Source: Symsagittifera roscoffensis (Eukaryota; Xenacoelomorpha; Acoela; Convolutidae). From it: a stretch of 64,000 nucleotides of DNA. Both the position numbers and the translations under genes were made by a program. The notes under the pieces were generated by a model. The model was not told where the DNA came from, did not search any database, and saw only the letters and a list, made by a program, of their open reading frames with translations. Location of the stretch: assembly GCF_963678635.1 (NCBI RefSeq), contig NC_087065.1, positions 16,226,572 to 16,290,571 of the forward strand, given 5' to 3'. The stretch's first letter is position 1; every line of letters begins with the position of its first letter. Shown here piece after piece: positions 1 through 12,100 of this stretch.

Positions 1-210
1 TTTATTCGTGACTAGTGTTTGTCAGTTGTTTAGCTTGCGTGGCTGAGTGAATAGTGCGTGAGACTCAAAATTTCTTGATTGCAGAATGTCGCAGATGCGA
101 ATCATACACGTAGCCGAGTTTATATAATTCGAAGCTTATTTCTACTTTTTCTTATTTCATTTGATAGAGCTGTTTTTTTGGTCGTGCTCTCGCAAGTGTT
201 TGCGAAGCGC
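1..210 (+). repeat. tRNA-derived SINE, family A, copy 1
   Basis: A tRNA-like A box (TGGCTGAGTG, from 40) is followed by GCGTGAGACTC and a decayed B box. The body shares CATAGCCGAATTT-like, ATTTCGAGGC-like, AGAGCTGCTTTT-like and TGTTCTCGCTAGTGTTTGCG-like blocks with copies near 9.8, 12.8, 14.8, 21.3 and 21.6 kb. The A box looks like tRNA-Ser or tRNA-Leu. The copy is truncated by the window start or by age and lies in the last intron of the CDC20-type gene. Confidence 0.6.
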
Positions 211-270
211 AGCTTGGCCTCTGTCTTTTAGCTTGGAATGATATCACAAGCGTTTGCGCCTTCTTTATTT

Positions 271-388
271 CTGAACATGATGAAATCAAGCTCCAACTTT
301 CGCGGCTTGACTTCTGATTTCTTTTATTTCTGAACATGATGAAATCAAGCTCCAACTTTCGAGGCTTGAATTCTGATTTCTTTTAAAA
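271..388. repeat. 59-bp tandem duplication
   Basis: Two head-to-tail copies begin CTGAACATGATGAAATCAAG at 271 and 330, with only a couple of differences. This is a small local duplication in the CDC20 intron. Confidence 0.8.
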
Positions 389-1284
389 TTCGGCTCATTT
401 CCTTTGTTAAAAGGATGGAAAAACCACTATTGAGTAAGAAAAGTATAAAGGCCACTAAATCCTGATCAACTTCTAGTTTCGGAATTAGAAATTAATTTTC
501 AGATTTCCCAGTGAAATTAAAAACTTAAATATTGATCCGGTTTTCTCAAATTGGCATAATTTCATGTGTCAATCATAAACTGTTTTAGAAACTCAAAGAG
601 CTGTAAGATCATCTTTTTTTTCTTCGAAAGGTTTTTCAAAAAAATAGCAAGTCTGTGTTTTTTTCTATTTACTTTTTCAACTGTCTGTTGGCTATGTTTT
701 GGTCGTTGTGCGATGAGAGGATCTTAACGAAAGCCTGAACATCATCAGAAATAATCGTTAGTAATAGTAAATATAGTATATTCGACACTAGTGTCCCTCA
801 AAAAATGAATCGAGAAGTCAAAAAACTATCTAAATTTTCAAATATTCTGCCGAAATTTTGTTTTTCTTGAAAAATTTCATAGCAATGAAGACGCTTAAAG
901 AAAGTTTAAACACTAAGTTTTCTCGAGGAAAACTAAATTTCGCGGATTAAATTGAATTATAAGCGTTCTCGCTCATTTTTTTTTTGCGACCAAAATTATT
1001 TAAAACTAAAATTGCAAACCGATTTTCTCGACTTAGAATGAGAATTTTTGAAGGTCATTCGAATCACGACTGAAAAGGCTTAAAAATGATAGTTGCTAGA
1101 ACCATTTTGATGATTATTTGTGGCGGATAAAGTTACTCACCAGGCACTTCTGGTTGACTAACACCCAAAGACAAGTTCCTTGCCACTTTTTGTTGTCAAA
1201 ACAAAGTTGCTACATGGGGGGAGTGGTGTGTTCATAATAAACTTTAACTTTCAACATGTCTCATCAGGAAAGCGATAGAGAAAT

Positions 1285-1430
1285 GATAAGTGTCCCACCT
1301 CGCAGTCGGACGGTCGGTTATTCGAGGCCCACCCTGATCTGTGCTCCTTTCTTGCGAGGGCGAGGCAACATTCTGCGCCCAGGAGAGTAACCAAAAAACT
1401 TATATATAGTTGTTTTAAAGGGGAACAACG
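1285..1430 (+). repeat. SINE-like repeat, family B, sense copy
   Basis: The stretch with TTATTCGAGGCCCACC, GATCTGTGCTC and GCGAGGGCGA matches, in the opposite orientation, the copy at 2400-2585, which has a recognisable tRNA-like head. Only the B-box side of the head is clear here. Confidence 0.45.
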
Positions 1431-1523
1431 GCATTTCACTGCAATTAAGTGCATCGCTTGAGTGCTTATGCTTTTCCTCGTAAGTGAGTTGTCTTGAATA
1501 ATTTTTCGACTAAACTTCGATAG

Positions 1524-1757
1524 GTGAAGGAACTACATGGACACACTGGTCGTATCCTGCAGATGTGCATGTCGCCTGATGGGGAGATTGCGGCCAGTGC
1601 CGCGGAGGACGAGACCATCCGACTGTGGGAGGTGTTCGCCAGAGACAACTCCACAGAGAAGAAATCGAATGCACGAAAAGTGCTGGGCAACAATATGGCT
1701 AGACAACCGGAGTCCTCTGCTCTGACGTCATCGCTGCTGATGATGCAGCACCGATAG
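1524..1757 (+). CDS. CDC20: CDC20/Fizzy-type APC/C activator, C-terminal exon
   Basis: This is the final coding exon of a CDC20-family WD40 protein. The exon opens after the acceptor GATAG with [11 protein letters not shown], then shows MSPDG and [10 protein letters not shown], which form the last WD40 blade, and ends in a charged tail of about 35 residues. ASAA before DET favours CDC20 over CDH1/FZR, whose equivalent is usually TGAGDETL. The family loads substrates onto the anaphase-promoting complex and is the target of the mitotic checkpoint. The protein ends in HR, where many family members end in IR (the APC3-binding tail); whether HR works is unknown. The rest of the gene lies upstream of the window. 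No clear AATAAA follows. The gene lies about 1 kb upstream of BUB1 on the same strand. Confidence 0.88.
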   Translation: MKELHGHTGRILQMCMSPDGEIAASAAEDETIRLWEVFARDNSTEKKSNARKVLGNNMARQPESSALTSSLLMMQHR

Positions 1758-2399
1758 GAAAATGCTAAATCACTTGCGATTAAAAGTACCGATTTTTTGT
1801 TTTACGACTAAAGAAACTGACTATGCAATTGTGTTGAAACAATGAACAAGTCATTCTTCATGAGTACCTTTGTAAAGCTAGACGAGATAAAGCATTACTC
1901 TCATATAAAGTAATCTGGAGACATTTTTAGCTGAGCATAAGTTGTTATTATTATTGTGTGGCAATACAATGGAGTTTTTTATTTTTGCTTTTTGATCTGT
2001 TTATTTTTTGAACAAACAAAACTGAATTGTAGTGTATTTAATGCTAAAATGATGTTTGTGTGATGTAGTGTGGTTTTTTAATGATGATACCTTGCAACAT
2101 AGAAACCTGGCAATATTGATTATTGAATATTGATTTGTTTGAGCGTTTAATTAAAAGTTTTGATATCGCAAAAGTTTTAAGTTACTCAAGAGTTGAGACT
2201 TATTGAAATAGGCTGTAAATTTCTGGTGGATGAGTAAAAGTGAAAAGTCCGTTCTGAGAGAGACCGGGCGAGCTTTTTCCTGAAGCAAGATGCTGAATAA
2301 GTTTCTGTGGTATGATATAACCCGTACGTTTATTATCCAAGCTCAAGTAAGCTTTGGCATGCAAATTGTCGCGTGTGTTTGATTTCTTTTTTAAGACGA

Positions 2400-2585
2400 T
2401 TATCCACAAGGGAAAAGACCAACATACGTGCTGTCCAGCTCTTGGCGGATAACCGCTGTTTTTCGGGGCTGAGTAATAATTCTTCGCCCTCAAGCACGAG
2501 CACGGATCATGGTGGGCCTCGAACATTCGACCTTTCGATTGAGAGGCCGAGACGTAACCTCTTTACCACCGCTCCCCTAAATTTC
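2400..2585 (-). repeat. tRNA-derived SINE, family B, antisense copy
   Basis: Read on the - strand, a tRNA-like head starts GGGGAGCGGTGGTAAAGAGG (A box) and reaches TGTTCGAGGCCCACC (B box) about 50 bases later. A body shared with the + strand copy near 1.3 kb follows. Box spacing is right for a tRNA-derived pol III promoter, but the cloverleaf is not intact, so this is not a tRNA gene. Confidence 0.6.
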
Positions 2586-2737
2586 GACTTTTAATTCTAT
2601 GACTGCCTGGCAAGCATCAGTATGACTATTTCACAAAATACATCTAAGCTTAAGGTTTATTGCCCTCTGTATGTTTTAGGCTTCTTTAAAGTTTTCACGA
2701 AGCAAGTTGGAAATTTTTAATGAGGTTAATATTATTT

Positions 2738-2750
2738 TTATAATTTTCAG
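2738..2750 (+). promoter_or_regulatory. Splice acceptor flush with the BUB1 start codon
   Basis: TATAATTTTCAG sits immediately before the ATG at 2751. It is a good 3' splice site with a U-rich tract. It implies either a 5' UTR intron ending exactly at the start codon or a spliced-leader trans-splice site. The sequence cannot decide between them. Confidence 0.5.
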
Positions 2751-3117
2751 ATGGACTATGAGAAATACAATGAAATTTTCAAGCAGTTACCATTGCGTGA
2801 GAAGCCAGCAAAATGGCTGGAACTCTCGGAAGATGGGAATCTCTTGTTGTGTCCTCGACTGCTTGACCTTGTCAAGGATCATTTAGTGAACACGGTCAAA
2901 AAACATCCATCGACTGCAGACGAAGTAGTGCTTTGTTGTGTTAAAGCAAGTGTAAATTGCCCTCCAGATTGTAGCAGCAAACTTGACAGTATGTTCCGAG
3001 ATGTATACTCTGCAATGACGTCCGATATGCGGAATAGGAATCCGTATTTTTGGCTCTGGTGGTCAAAAGTAGTTGCAAACACTAAGAAGAATGATGCTGC
3101 AAAAATCAGCGCCAAAG
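2751..3117 (+). CDS. BUB1: BUB1 exon 1: N-terminal helical domain
   Basis: This exon codes residues 1-122 and starts MDYEKYNEIF. The stretch is rich in predicted helix, with several Trp (AKWLEL, FWLWWSKVV) and scattered Cys. By position it should be the TPR-like Mad3/BUB1 homology region that binds KNL1, but motif similarity is weak. I infer a strongly diverged TPR domain from position only. The donor is GTCGGT at 3118: a later GTAATT donor would break the frame of exon 2, which fixes the choice. Confidence 0.7.
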
Positions 3118-6100
3118 GTCGGTAATTAATTTGTGCAACATTTTAACGGTATTCTTTAAGGATTTCTTCTTCTCGTACTTTTAAAAAACTAGTTAAGTAA
3201 AGCTCACTAGAATTTTTTGTTTTTCTTGATTTAAAATTTATAATAAAATTTTAAACGAACTTGAGACGAGCTACGTAATCATCAAAGTTTCTTATCGAAC
3301 TATTTTTACGCTTGCGAAAGCAAGTTTCTTGTAATCAGGAACTAGATTTTTTCCCGTAAACAACTTTTCTTACACTGAAATTGAAATTACTTTATTAGTG
3401 AACCTTAGCAAGTTGGAGACTACTTAACATTTGGCATAAAGGTAACGCGGTTGTCTCTGAATCCTAAGGTCGGGGATTCGAGTGCCTGTCGGGCCTTGTT
3501 ATTCCGACCATTCGAAAATTGGGAATAACTTTGTATTCGGGTGTGTTTACACAAGCAAAGCTTGTGTGATAGTATGAACCCTAAGTCGCAAATATTGTTG
3601 CGACAAAATGTGTTCACTTTGAAAGTGTTCATTTTATCAATAACCAGCTATTAAGTACAGCCAATGCTAAGGATATTAACACAGAATATTGTATTTTAAA
3701 TTGAACTTTAGCTTCAAGGTATCATGGATCTGTAGCGTAGAGGTAGGGAATGAGACCAGCAACAAAATAAGAGGGTTCGAACCTGGGCAGGGTCGGATGT
3801 TTTTAATGAATTTTTACGTATAGTAGTTCAAATGCGTCCGCTCTATAAGTTGAGGCTTGTTAGTTGGTAAGCTTCTTTTTTTTCAAATTGACTGGTACTG
3901 CTAATGCGTCATAATTAGCTTGAGTCTCTTAGCAATTGTTTAGACTCATAATTGGCGTGCGTCACTTAAGAAATTTTGTAGAATCAAAGTTGTACTCATT
4001 GAGTTTTTCACAGTAGCGTTATCGGTCATATTTTGCTCGTGTATGCGAAGTGCAACTTCGCCTGTGTTAAATTTTTTTCTTTGTTTTCCACGCAAAATCA
4101 GCTATTACAAATAATAGTCGGAGAGAGTTGAGTGATATATCATTTTAAAGCCCTTATTTTAAAGTCGTTATTTAAAAGACATTGAAAAATTTTCGAAAAA
4201 CCGGTTTGCAATTTTTGATTTTTCAAAAATAGCATTTGTTTGTTTTTGTTTTTCTTGTCATTTTTCTACAAAAATTGTTTTCCAATTTGCTATTACTGTC
4301 GATTATGCCTTAGGTCTAGTTTTTCGTTCAGATTCTCACATCACAAAGAAAAATCGATAATAATTTGAAAAAAAAATGTTCTATTTTTCAATACTGGTCG
4401 GAACATTCTGTGCTACTTGCAACGCAACCGGCTATTCTGTTTTTTTTTTTATTATTATTCAGTATGTTCGAAATTATTTTAAAAAAACTTGAAATTGTCG
4501 GAATTTTTTTGTCTGCTTATGTTTTGTCGGCTTAGTTGCCACATTATGGAATTTTCTTATGCGGTCAGCAGTTTTCGTCGTAGCTGCAGTATTTTTTGAT
4601 GTACTCATCTGTCCATTCTTAAAAGCCTCATTCGTCCTAAATATTTTAGCAGCTGAAAGTTATGTATCACCTCTGTGTTTATTTTTTTGTTTTATTGGTT
4701 TAGTTACTATGATGTTTGTCGACTCAAAGGCTAAAATTGATTGATGAAAAAAAAGTTTGTCTTTTGTCTCAAAAATTCAATCTTTTTAAAACTTTATTGC
4801 TCAGAACTTCGCCAATAATTTCTTCTGGCATTTTTTTTGTTTTCGGCTCAATGAGCGGCTGTTTTTGGCTCAATGAATGCAATCTTGGTGACTGTTCGTT
4901 AAAATGAATGCTCAGTGGCTGCTCGTTAAAACATTAAAAACTTATTTAGTGCTGTTTATTGTGTTTCTTGGCTGTTTTCTGAATTTTTCCATTTTTTCCG
5001 AAATTTTATTATTGATTTAATTATTTTCGTCTCATTTTCTATTCGCCAGCTTGCAACGCGGTGCTTGCACTGTATCGCCTCTGTGTTTATTTTCTTACAC
5101 ATTGAATTAAAATGAAGAAGGCTCAACTTGAGAAATAAAACAAGGATAGTCGGTTACCGAATGTTCCACAGAAGTGATTATAAAATATGTGAATAAAAAT
5201 ATATAGTTTTTCTATTACTTCTAAAGTAGTGGTTAAACTTTGAAAATTAGGTTATTTTAGCGAAATGAATTTAAAGTTGTAGCATAGTTAGTGTGAATAT
5301 GAACATAAGCCAATTTTTTTTTGAACGAGGATAACTGTTTCAGCTGCTACAAACAATAACTTTCAAAGTTTCAAAACCCTGTTCCTGGAAGTAGAAAGAA
5401 GTATCAAAGACGAGACTCCATTCCCAGAGATTCCTCTGCCACCCGAGCTGCAGAAGCAGACTCTATCTTCAGAGCAGAATGGTGATGATGCCATGGATCA
5501 GTCAGAGGTACGCCAGCAGTTGAAACAACTCCATCTTAACGAGGTTCAATCTCTACCCAAGTTTTGTTTTTGTCATAATGATTTTTCGTAGCTGATAGTC
5601 ACAAATGGCGTGGTTTTCGTAGAAGTTGGAGTCATTTAGCATAGTTTTCAAATGGAATGTATAGACTAAATTAGCCAGCTGATTTATTCACCCAGATTCG
5701 TCTTATTCTTCTCGAATTTTAAATGTACTTTTCAGAGTTTGAAACGGAAATTATATGATGCTCAGACTAAAAAAATGTTCATACTAAAAAACGTCAATGC
5801 AAGGGAAAGGGGTAATTTATTCGCTTGTTAAATAGGCATTTCATGTGTTCATTCATTTGCTCATGGCTTGTTTTTCAGAACATAGCACCCAATGAGAAAC
5901 GATCAGAAGTTAAACGCGATGATAGCAGTCACAAAATGATGGCTCTCATCGAAGCTATGCTAGTAAAAGTAACAGGTATGTTAACAACACAGTCTTATAT
6001 ACCTAATTTCCCGACCCATCTTGAAAACTCAAGTTCTTTTTGAATATTTTAGAAAATGAGAAACGCCTGAAAGAAATGCAGCAAACTCAAGACGAAATGC

Positions 6101-9100
6101 AGCAAACTCAAGACGAAAGATACACAAAGATCGAAAAGAATCAAAGTGAATTACTGCTCGGTAAAGAGACTTCGTTCTTTAAATCTGAAATGCATGTAGT
6201 CTGAGTCATACTATCGTAATTGCAAATCCAGTTCAAAAGAAAATAATATTTTTGCGTGAATGCCGTCTAAATCAGCAGCCGGTTTTCAGGTTCCTCTGAT
6301 CCTCGATTAAAGGTTATCTTCTGTCTAAATATCGTGATTTTCCACCGACAATGAAAACAAATGCAGTCACAAAATTGTGTAAACCATTGCTCTTCTGAAG
6401 TGAATGAGTTTTCCTTTTTGTATTTTTGTAGGTATTGTGGTTTTTAAATGCAGTGAGCGCAGTAAAGACTGTTTTATCGGTCTTGTTGTTTTTTTGTTTG
6501 TTTTTTTAGGAAAAGTCTAAAATTTGTCTTTTTAAGCTCAGTGCATTTCCATTGTTAAAAGGAAGTCAAACTCCATTATCGAAAAGCAAAGGTCACGAAA
6601 AACACGATTGACTTCTGTTTTCGAACGTGGATTTTAATGTTAAGATTTCCCAGCGGAATTAAAAATTTACTTATTGACTTACCTTTTACCAGTTTTCGTC
6701 GTTTAAATTTAAATGGTACGTTTTTTGCTTCTTTGAGTTCATTGCCCATTTCATTGCTCTTTTCTGAGAAAATAAAGCCTAAGTTTTAAGTGTTTTGAAC
6801 AATAAGATTTGAGTAGTGAACATTGCCACTGCGGAAAGACAAGACGATTTTCTTTACACAATTTTACGCATAGTCTTTCCGCAGTGGCAATGTTCACTAC
6901 TCAAATCTTATTGTTCAGACCGTATGAAAAATGCGGAGGAACGTTGTATTCGGGTCTGTCTTCCAGGAAGTTTCTTTCTTTTCGTTTTCCACGCAAAATC
7001 AGGTACACACATAATCATTGGAATGGGTCGAGTGTTATATCATATTAAAGCCCTTTCATTCGTCATTGAGCGCTTTTTTGGGTCATAAAAATTTTCATAC
7101 AAATTTACAAATTTTTACTGCAAAAAAATGGGTAATTTTTTTTCTTCATTTTTTCATTTATATTCTCAAAAGAAGACAATTGAAGTATTGCCTCATTCTA
7201 AGCCTCCGTATAGTTCTATAATCACATCGCGCAGAAGAAACGACGCTAATTTGAAGATTAAAAAAGTTTTTTTTCCAGGTCGGAACATTCTGTGCTACTT
7301 TACTTGCAAAGCAACCGGCTATCCTTGTTTTAATTATCATTTGATTTTTTGTTACAAGAAGTGGCGCCTCATGTCTTAAATATTCTGGAACTATGAATCA
7401 TCTGATCGCTTAAGTAAGAATAAAGCAATTGTTTCTCTTTCTTCAAATTATACGTTCAACATTGTTCGCTAACTTTTTTGAATTATCTTCTGTTTCATAT
7501 TTTTGTTGTTCCGACCTCTGAAACGGGAGGAGTTTCAGAATTTTTTAATATTATTTAAAAATTTTTCCACATTCAACAATAGTTATTGGAAGGGGTTGAC
7601 GGATATACCATATTGAAGCCCTGTAAGTCGTGATTGGAACAACATAAAATTTTTTTAAAGTTGTCTGGGTGTCGAGAAAAACTATTGGGAATTTTAGTTC
7701 TTTTTCGAGCGAATTAAGTGAGCGAGCAGGGTTGTTTTAGTAGGCTTATAGTTCAATTTGATCAGTGAAAACAGAGCTTCAATCCAGTAAAAATTAGTTT
7801 TAGAAAATAGAGCCTTCTTGGGAATAAAACTTCGAGAAAAAAGTTTTCTGCAACAAATTTGACATAGTTTTCGTAAATATTTTTCAAACTATTATGCGAT
7901 GAAATCTGTTATCAAACGTACCTAATTTACTTCTATTTGGCGAAGTTTTAGGCTTTCAATCATATCCTCTCGTCACACAGCGAGCACAAATCGAGGCAAT
8001 CTGAAATTTTATTGTGTTAAGAACTTTCTGTGCTACTTGCACAGCAAACATCTGTCCTTGCTGGTTACCAAGTGTTCGTTTACCCAGTAAAGTTTGAAAT
8101 TTTGCTAGTTTTTTTGATAGACGATTTTTTGGTTTTGATCATTCTGCACTCTCTAGGAATCGCTGTTCGAAATCTCTTCGAAAATTCATATTCACAAACG
8201 TAGCTCAAATTTTATCTCTTCATGTGGAAATTAATGCAAAAATATCTTTTACCTCTAAAGAAGATACAATTTTTCCATGAAAGGGAAAATGATTTTTTTT
8301 TGTTCAAAATTGGGAGAAATGTTGGTCTGGCTGTTTGAATTTGAAGTGGTTGTTTCATTTTTTTGCGTTTTGTTTTCATAAAAGATACCGCTGCTGATGA
8401 ACTTAAAATACCTACAGATTTTTGCCAAGTGTAATGACAAACCTTGAATAGCGCTGTTTAATTTTGACATAGATTGAAGAAGCTTGAATCCTATTCATTA
8501 TAGATTTATGACATTAGCGAGTCATTTGTTAGAGCGGTTCCTCAATTTTGAATTTTTTAGCGTGCTGACATAAAATTGGCAAATTCACTCTCAATAATGA
8601 ATCAGCTTAGAAAATGAGGGACCCAAATTTTTTATTTTTCTCCGTGCAAACTTTATATTTCGTAGACAGGAGACAAGTGTTTGTCTTGTTGTATAGACAA
8701 TTTCTTTAGTTGTTTTGGCGCTTCAGAAAGTCATTTTTTGTTTCAGAGAAGGAGACGCAGATGAGAAGCTTGAGAGAATTTCAGAAAGAGCAGCTTGATT
8801 TATTGGATACGAAATATGGGCAATTACTAACCAGTAAGGCATTATTAACGTTATGCTACCGAATGAGAACATAATTCGTCAACTTGATGCACCCATAAAC
8901 GCAATTACAGGCGAATTTAAAATATCTTTTAAATTCAGGTTTGAATATAGATCTTTCTATGTTCAATGTCGTGATTCCCATTATTTATGTTGGTAAATTT
9001 TAATATTTTTTTCAGCTACTATTTTTTCTTAGAGTTAGATACGATCCAGTCAAAACTCTCCGAAAGCCATGAATGTGACTGTCTACCTGTTAAAAAACGA

Positions 9101-12100
9101 CGTGGAGAGGATTTCCAACGACAAATTGAGACGACTGCTTGTTTGAAAACGACGGGAGTTACAACACTGGAACTGCTAAACACCGGAACAGGTGACAAAT
9201 GTAGATCCGCCGTTTTGGAGCGAACTAAGCTGAACCAAATCGCGGGAGGGTCTGCGGCGGTAAGCGGAGCTGAGTTTATGCAAATACCGATGGATCAAAC
9301 TGAGAACACTTTTCATCAGACTGTTAAACAAGTCAATCAACATGAAAGTGTCTGGGAAGATCCGGAGAATCCAGGCTCTAAAATGGCACCGAAAAACAAG
9401 ACAGCTCTCACAAGTTTCAATGATGCATCCAGAAAGCAACGAGCTTTTGGTCCGAAGAAGGTTGAGATTATGACTAAGACGGAGTGCAATAACGATGACA
9501 CCTCAACGCCAGATACCTCGCCGATGCTAGCTCCTAAGTTGCAACCCCCCAAGTTTACCTCCACGCCCTTCGAGAAAGGGCTGGATCAATGTAACAATGA
9601 TATGCCTACCTTGAATGTGAGTGTGATACCTCGCGGCTACTCTCTCAGCGCAGGAGGCAGTGACCAGAATAGATGCTCGTTGTCCACTGTTGCGGAAGAG
9701 GAGAACGAACATGGCCATGTCATGAGGTGAGAGAACTTTTGTTCAAGTTTTCCCACATCACACTATTTACACTAACGAGCGACATGTGTTAGTAAGAACC
9801 TTCTTTTTTTCTAACCTAACCTCGCAGGTAAAAGTGTTGACTTATTTGGTGGCACTTTTGCTATGATCACGATTTGTAGCATTCGAATTTTCATAGTATC
9901 TGTTCTCTGCTTTATTTGTGGCTAGTGTTTGATTTATAAAGCGTCCGTGGCTAGTGCATGAGGCTCATAATATCTTGGTCGCAGATGGAATCCAGGACAT
10001 AGCCGAATTTTTACTATTTCGAGGCTGATTTCAACTTATTGCACTTTATAGAGCTGCTTTTCGTCGTGTTCTCGCTAGTGGTTGCGAAGCTTCTGTGTGA
10101 AAATACAATTTCCTCGAAATTTTCAAATGATAGATCGTTATATTTGCAGTGAATTAAGGTAGTTATGAGTTACTTTTTGTCATCCAGTTCGACCATCTCT
10201 GCAACCTAAATGGTTTTAACCATCGAATGAAAAGCCGAAATATTAAACTTTCAGCTGATAAATCCTACCTATCCTCGTCACAAAGACGATGTAGTAAAAC
10301 AAAACCAAATATCATCACGAATTAAAACGTTTTACCCACAATCCTAAGATAATATATTTTGATAATCTCTTCTCTTTTACACAACAAATTTGGTCTCCAT
10401 CACTTTGTGATACCAGTTGCAATAATCTACAGACTCAACACAATACTGCACGAAGATTTGCAATTGGCGCACTAAAATGAGTCCAAATTTCATTCCCACT
10501 CATAAATTTATGTTGGGTTATATTTTTTTGTTATACTTAACGTTTCGGGTGAATTCGGCAATGATTTTTGACTATGCTATTTGTATCAGTTGCCCCATTT
10601 TTAGGAGCACGAATGGTAATATGCAGCAGCAGCAGCAGAACTGCCGTTCTTCTACTTCGTCTTCGCCTACTATTGAGTGTTTGCTGGGAAGTCTACAAGA
10701 TCCCTTCTCGACTGAAGCCCTCGAATTCTACTTCCGTAAGCTCAATGTAAGTCATCTTTGAACATTTTACGACCCTTATGCGTTTATGAAGGGTTAAATT
10801 TAGAGGCGAATTTTTCTGTTATAAATGGCTGGTTTATTTTGTATGATAATGCACTTTTGGACTGGTATGGTTCTCAATTCCTATCATGTGTCATATCTCA
10901 TAAGATTGACAACATTGTCGTCTCGGTTGAATATGAATGAGGAATGTGAGAATGAAAATGGATATTGAAAAAAGTGCATAGATTGAACTGTTTTTGACAT
11001 TTTCTCCAATTTTTTGAGTTTTATGGAAGTTCGGTGAAAAATAAAAACAAATAGTGTGATAAGCTTTGTGAGCAAAAATAGTTGTCATATTTTTTATGTT
11101 TTTGCTTTTACAGGTAATTTTTTTAAAATTGATCGCGATCAAATAAGATGTTTCGCTGTTTTACTTTTTGAATTTTGAATAAGTTCAGTTTAAATTCTTC
11201 TGCTAAAAGAATGGGAATTCCCGTTGGCCCAGTTTTCTTTAATTAGATTAATATTTTTTATTCCACGAGTTATAACATGATGCACTTTTTCTTCGAAATT
11301 GGAAAGTTATAAATTATCCAATACTTTTTCGGTTTCCTAAATTTCATTGAGTCATTTTTCCCCATTGCCTGTTATCTATTTTTAGTTATAAGTGTCGTTG
11401 TTTTGTGCAGTTAATTTACGTCCACAGAAAGCAAGTCAACTTCTTTTCCGGTATGTATGCTTGTTAATGTTGATTTTTCTTTCTTACAGTTTCCTGCTTC
11501 GGGCGAGGGAATCCGAAAGGTGCGAGTGTTCAACAAATACATGCCACAATGGGTTCCAGGCAAGGAGACCAACTGCGGCCTCAACTGCTCCTTCATGGCT
11601 GGACATTTCATAGACAGTGGCAAGTTTGGGAAGGTGTTCAAACTGGAGGACGCTAAGGGCGCCTATGCGGCCAAGATGCAGTCTCCCCCTTTTCCCTGGG
11701 AGATCTGCATTATGCAACTGCTGAGGGATAGACTGAATGATTTGAACCTGGTTTTCGATTTGAGTGAGTTGCATTTTTCCTAGCGGAAAAGCGATCATTT
11801 CATGTGAAAGTTTCAATTGATAAATGTACTTGGAGTTCTTTCTTTGCACTGAAATTTCTCACATTTTTTTACCGCTGCACAAGCTTTGAAATTATTATTT
11901 TTTTCACTTAGGAGAGCAAGCGACCTCTTATCGGGAATTAGGCTTTTTTTCCCGTTAGCAGTTTTTCGTACACTTTTTAGTTCATATGGGGTAGTAATTA
12001 GTTTTTTCAAATAAAGTTATTGAAAAAATGTCAATTTTTTCGGATTTCTGGTTTTCGTCTTAATTTTTGTCGGCTGATTTTCCGTTTTTTCTTCAAATGC

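Larger units (their letters stand above)
1..1523 (+). other. Last intron of the CDC20-type gene (5' part outside window)
   Basis: This stretch is AT-rich and has no supportable coding exon in either strand. It ends with the acceptor TTCGATAG at 1523, directly before the CDC20 exon. It holds a family A SINE, the 59-bp duplication and a family B SINE; the remainder shows no structure I recognise. Earlier CDC20 exons must lie upstream of base 1. Confidence 0.6.
1758..2750. other. CDC20-BUB1 intergenic spacer
   Basis: The spacer is AT-rich. It holds the CDC20 3' UTR, without a clear polyadenylation hexamer, a family B SINE on the - strand at 2400-2585, and the presumed promoter or 5' leader of BUB1. 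No other gene is visible. Confidence 0.6.
3118..5343 (+). other. BUB1 intron 1
   Basis: This 2.2-kb AT-rich intron holds two tRNA-like SINE heads (3425 and 3728) and an R1 repeat (about 4030-4440). Short open stretches at 4559-4907 have coding-unlike AT-rich composition and no homology I recognise. Confidence 0.6.
6161..8746 (+). other. BUB1 intron 4
   Basis: This 2.6-kb intron holds the perfect inverted repeat at 6796-6917 and two R1 repeats. The rest (6161-6795 and about 8080-8746) is AT-rich and shows nothing I recognise. Confidence 0.6.

Noticed and set aside
3728-3800. Functional tRNA gene
   Set aside because: A and B boxes are present but the T stem and anticodon arm do not pair; it fits a tRNA relic or SINE head.
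4559-4907. Small + strand open stretches in BUB1 intron 1
   Set aside because: AT-driven hydrophobic composition, no homology, inside an intron.
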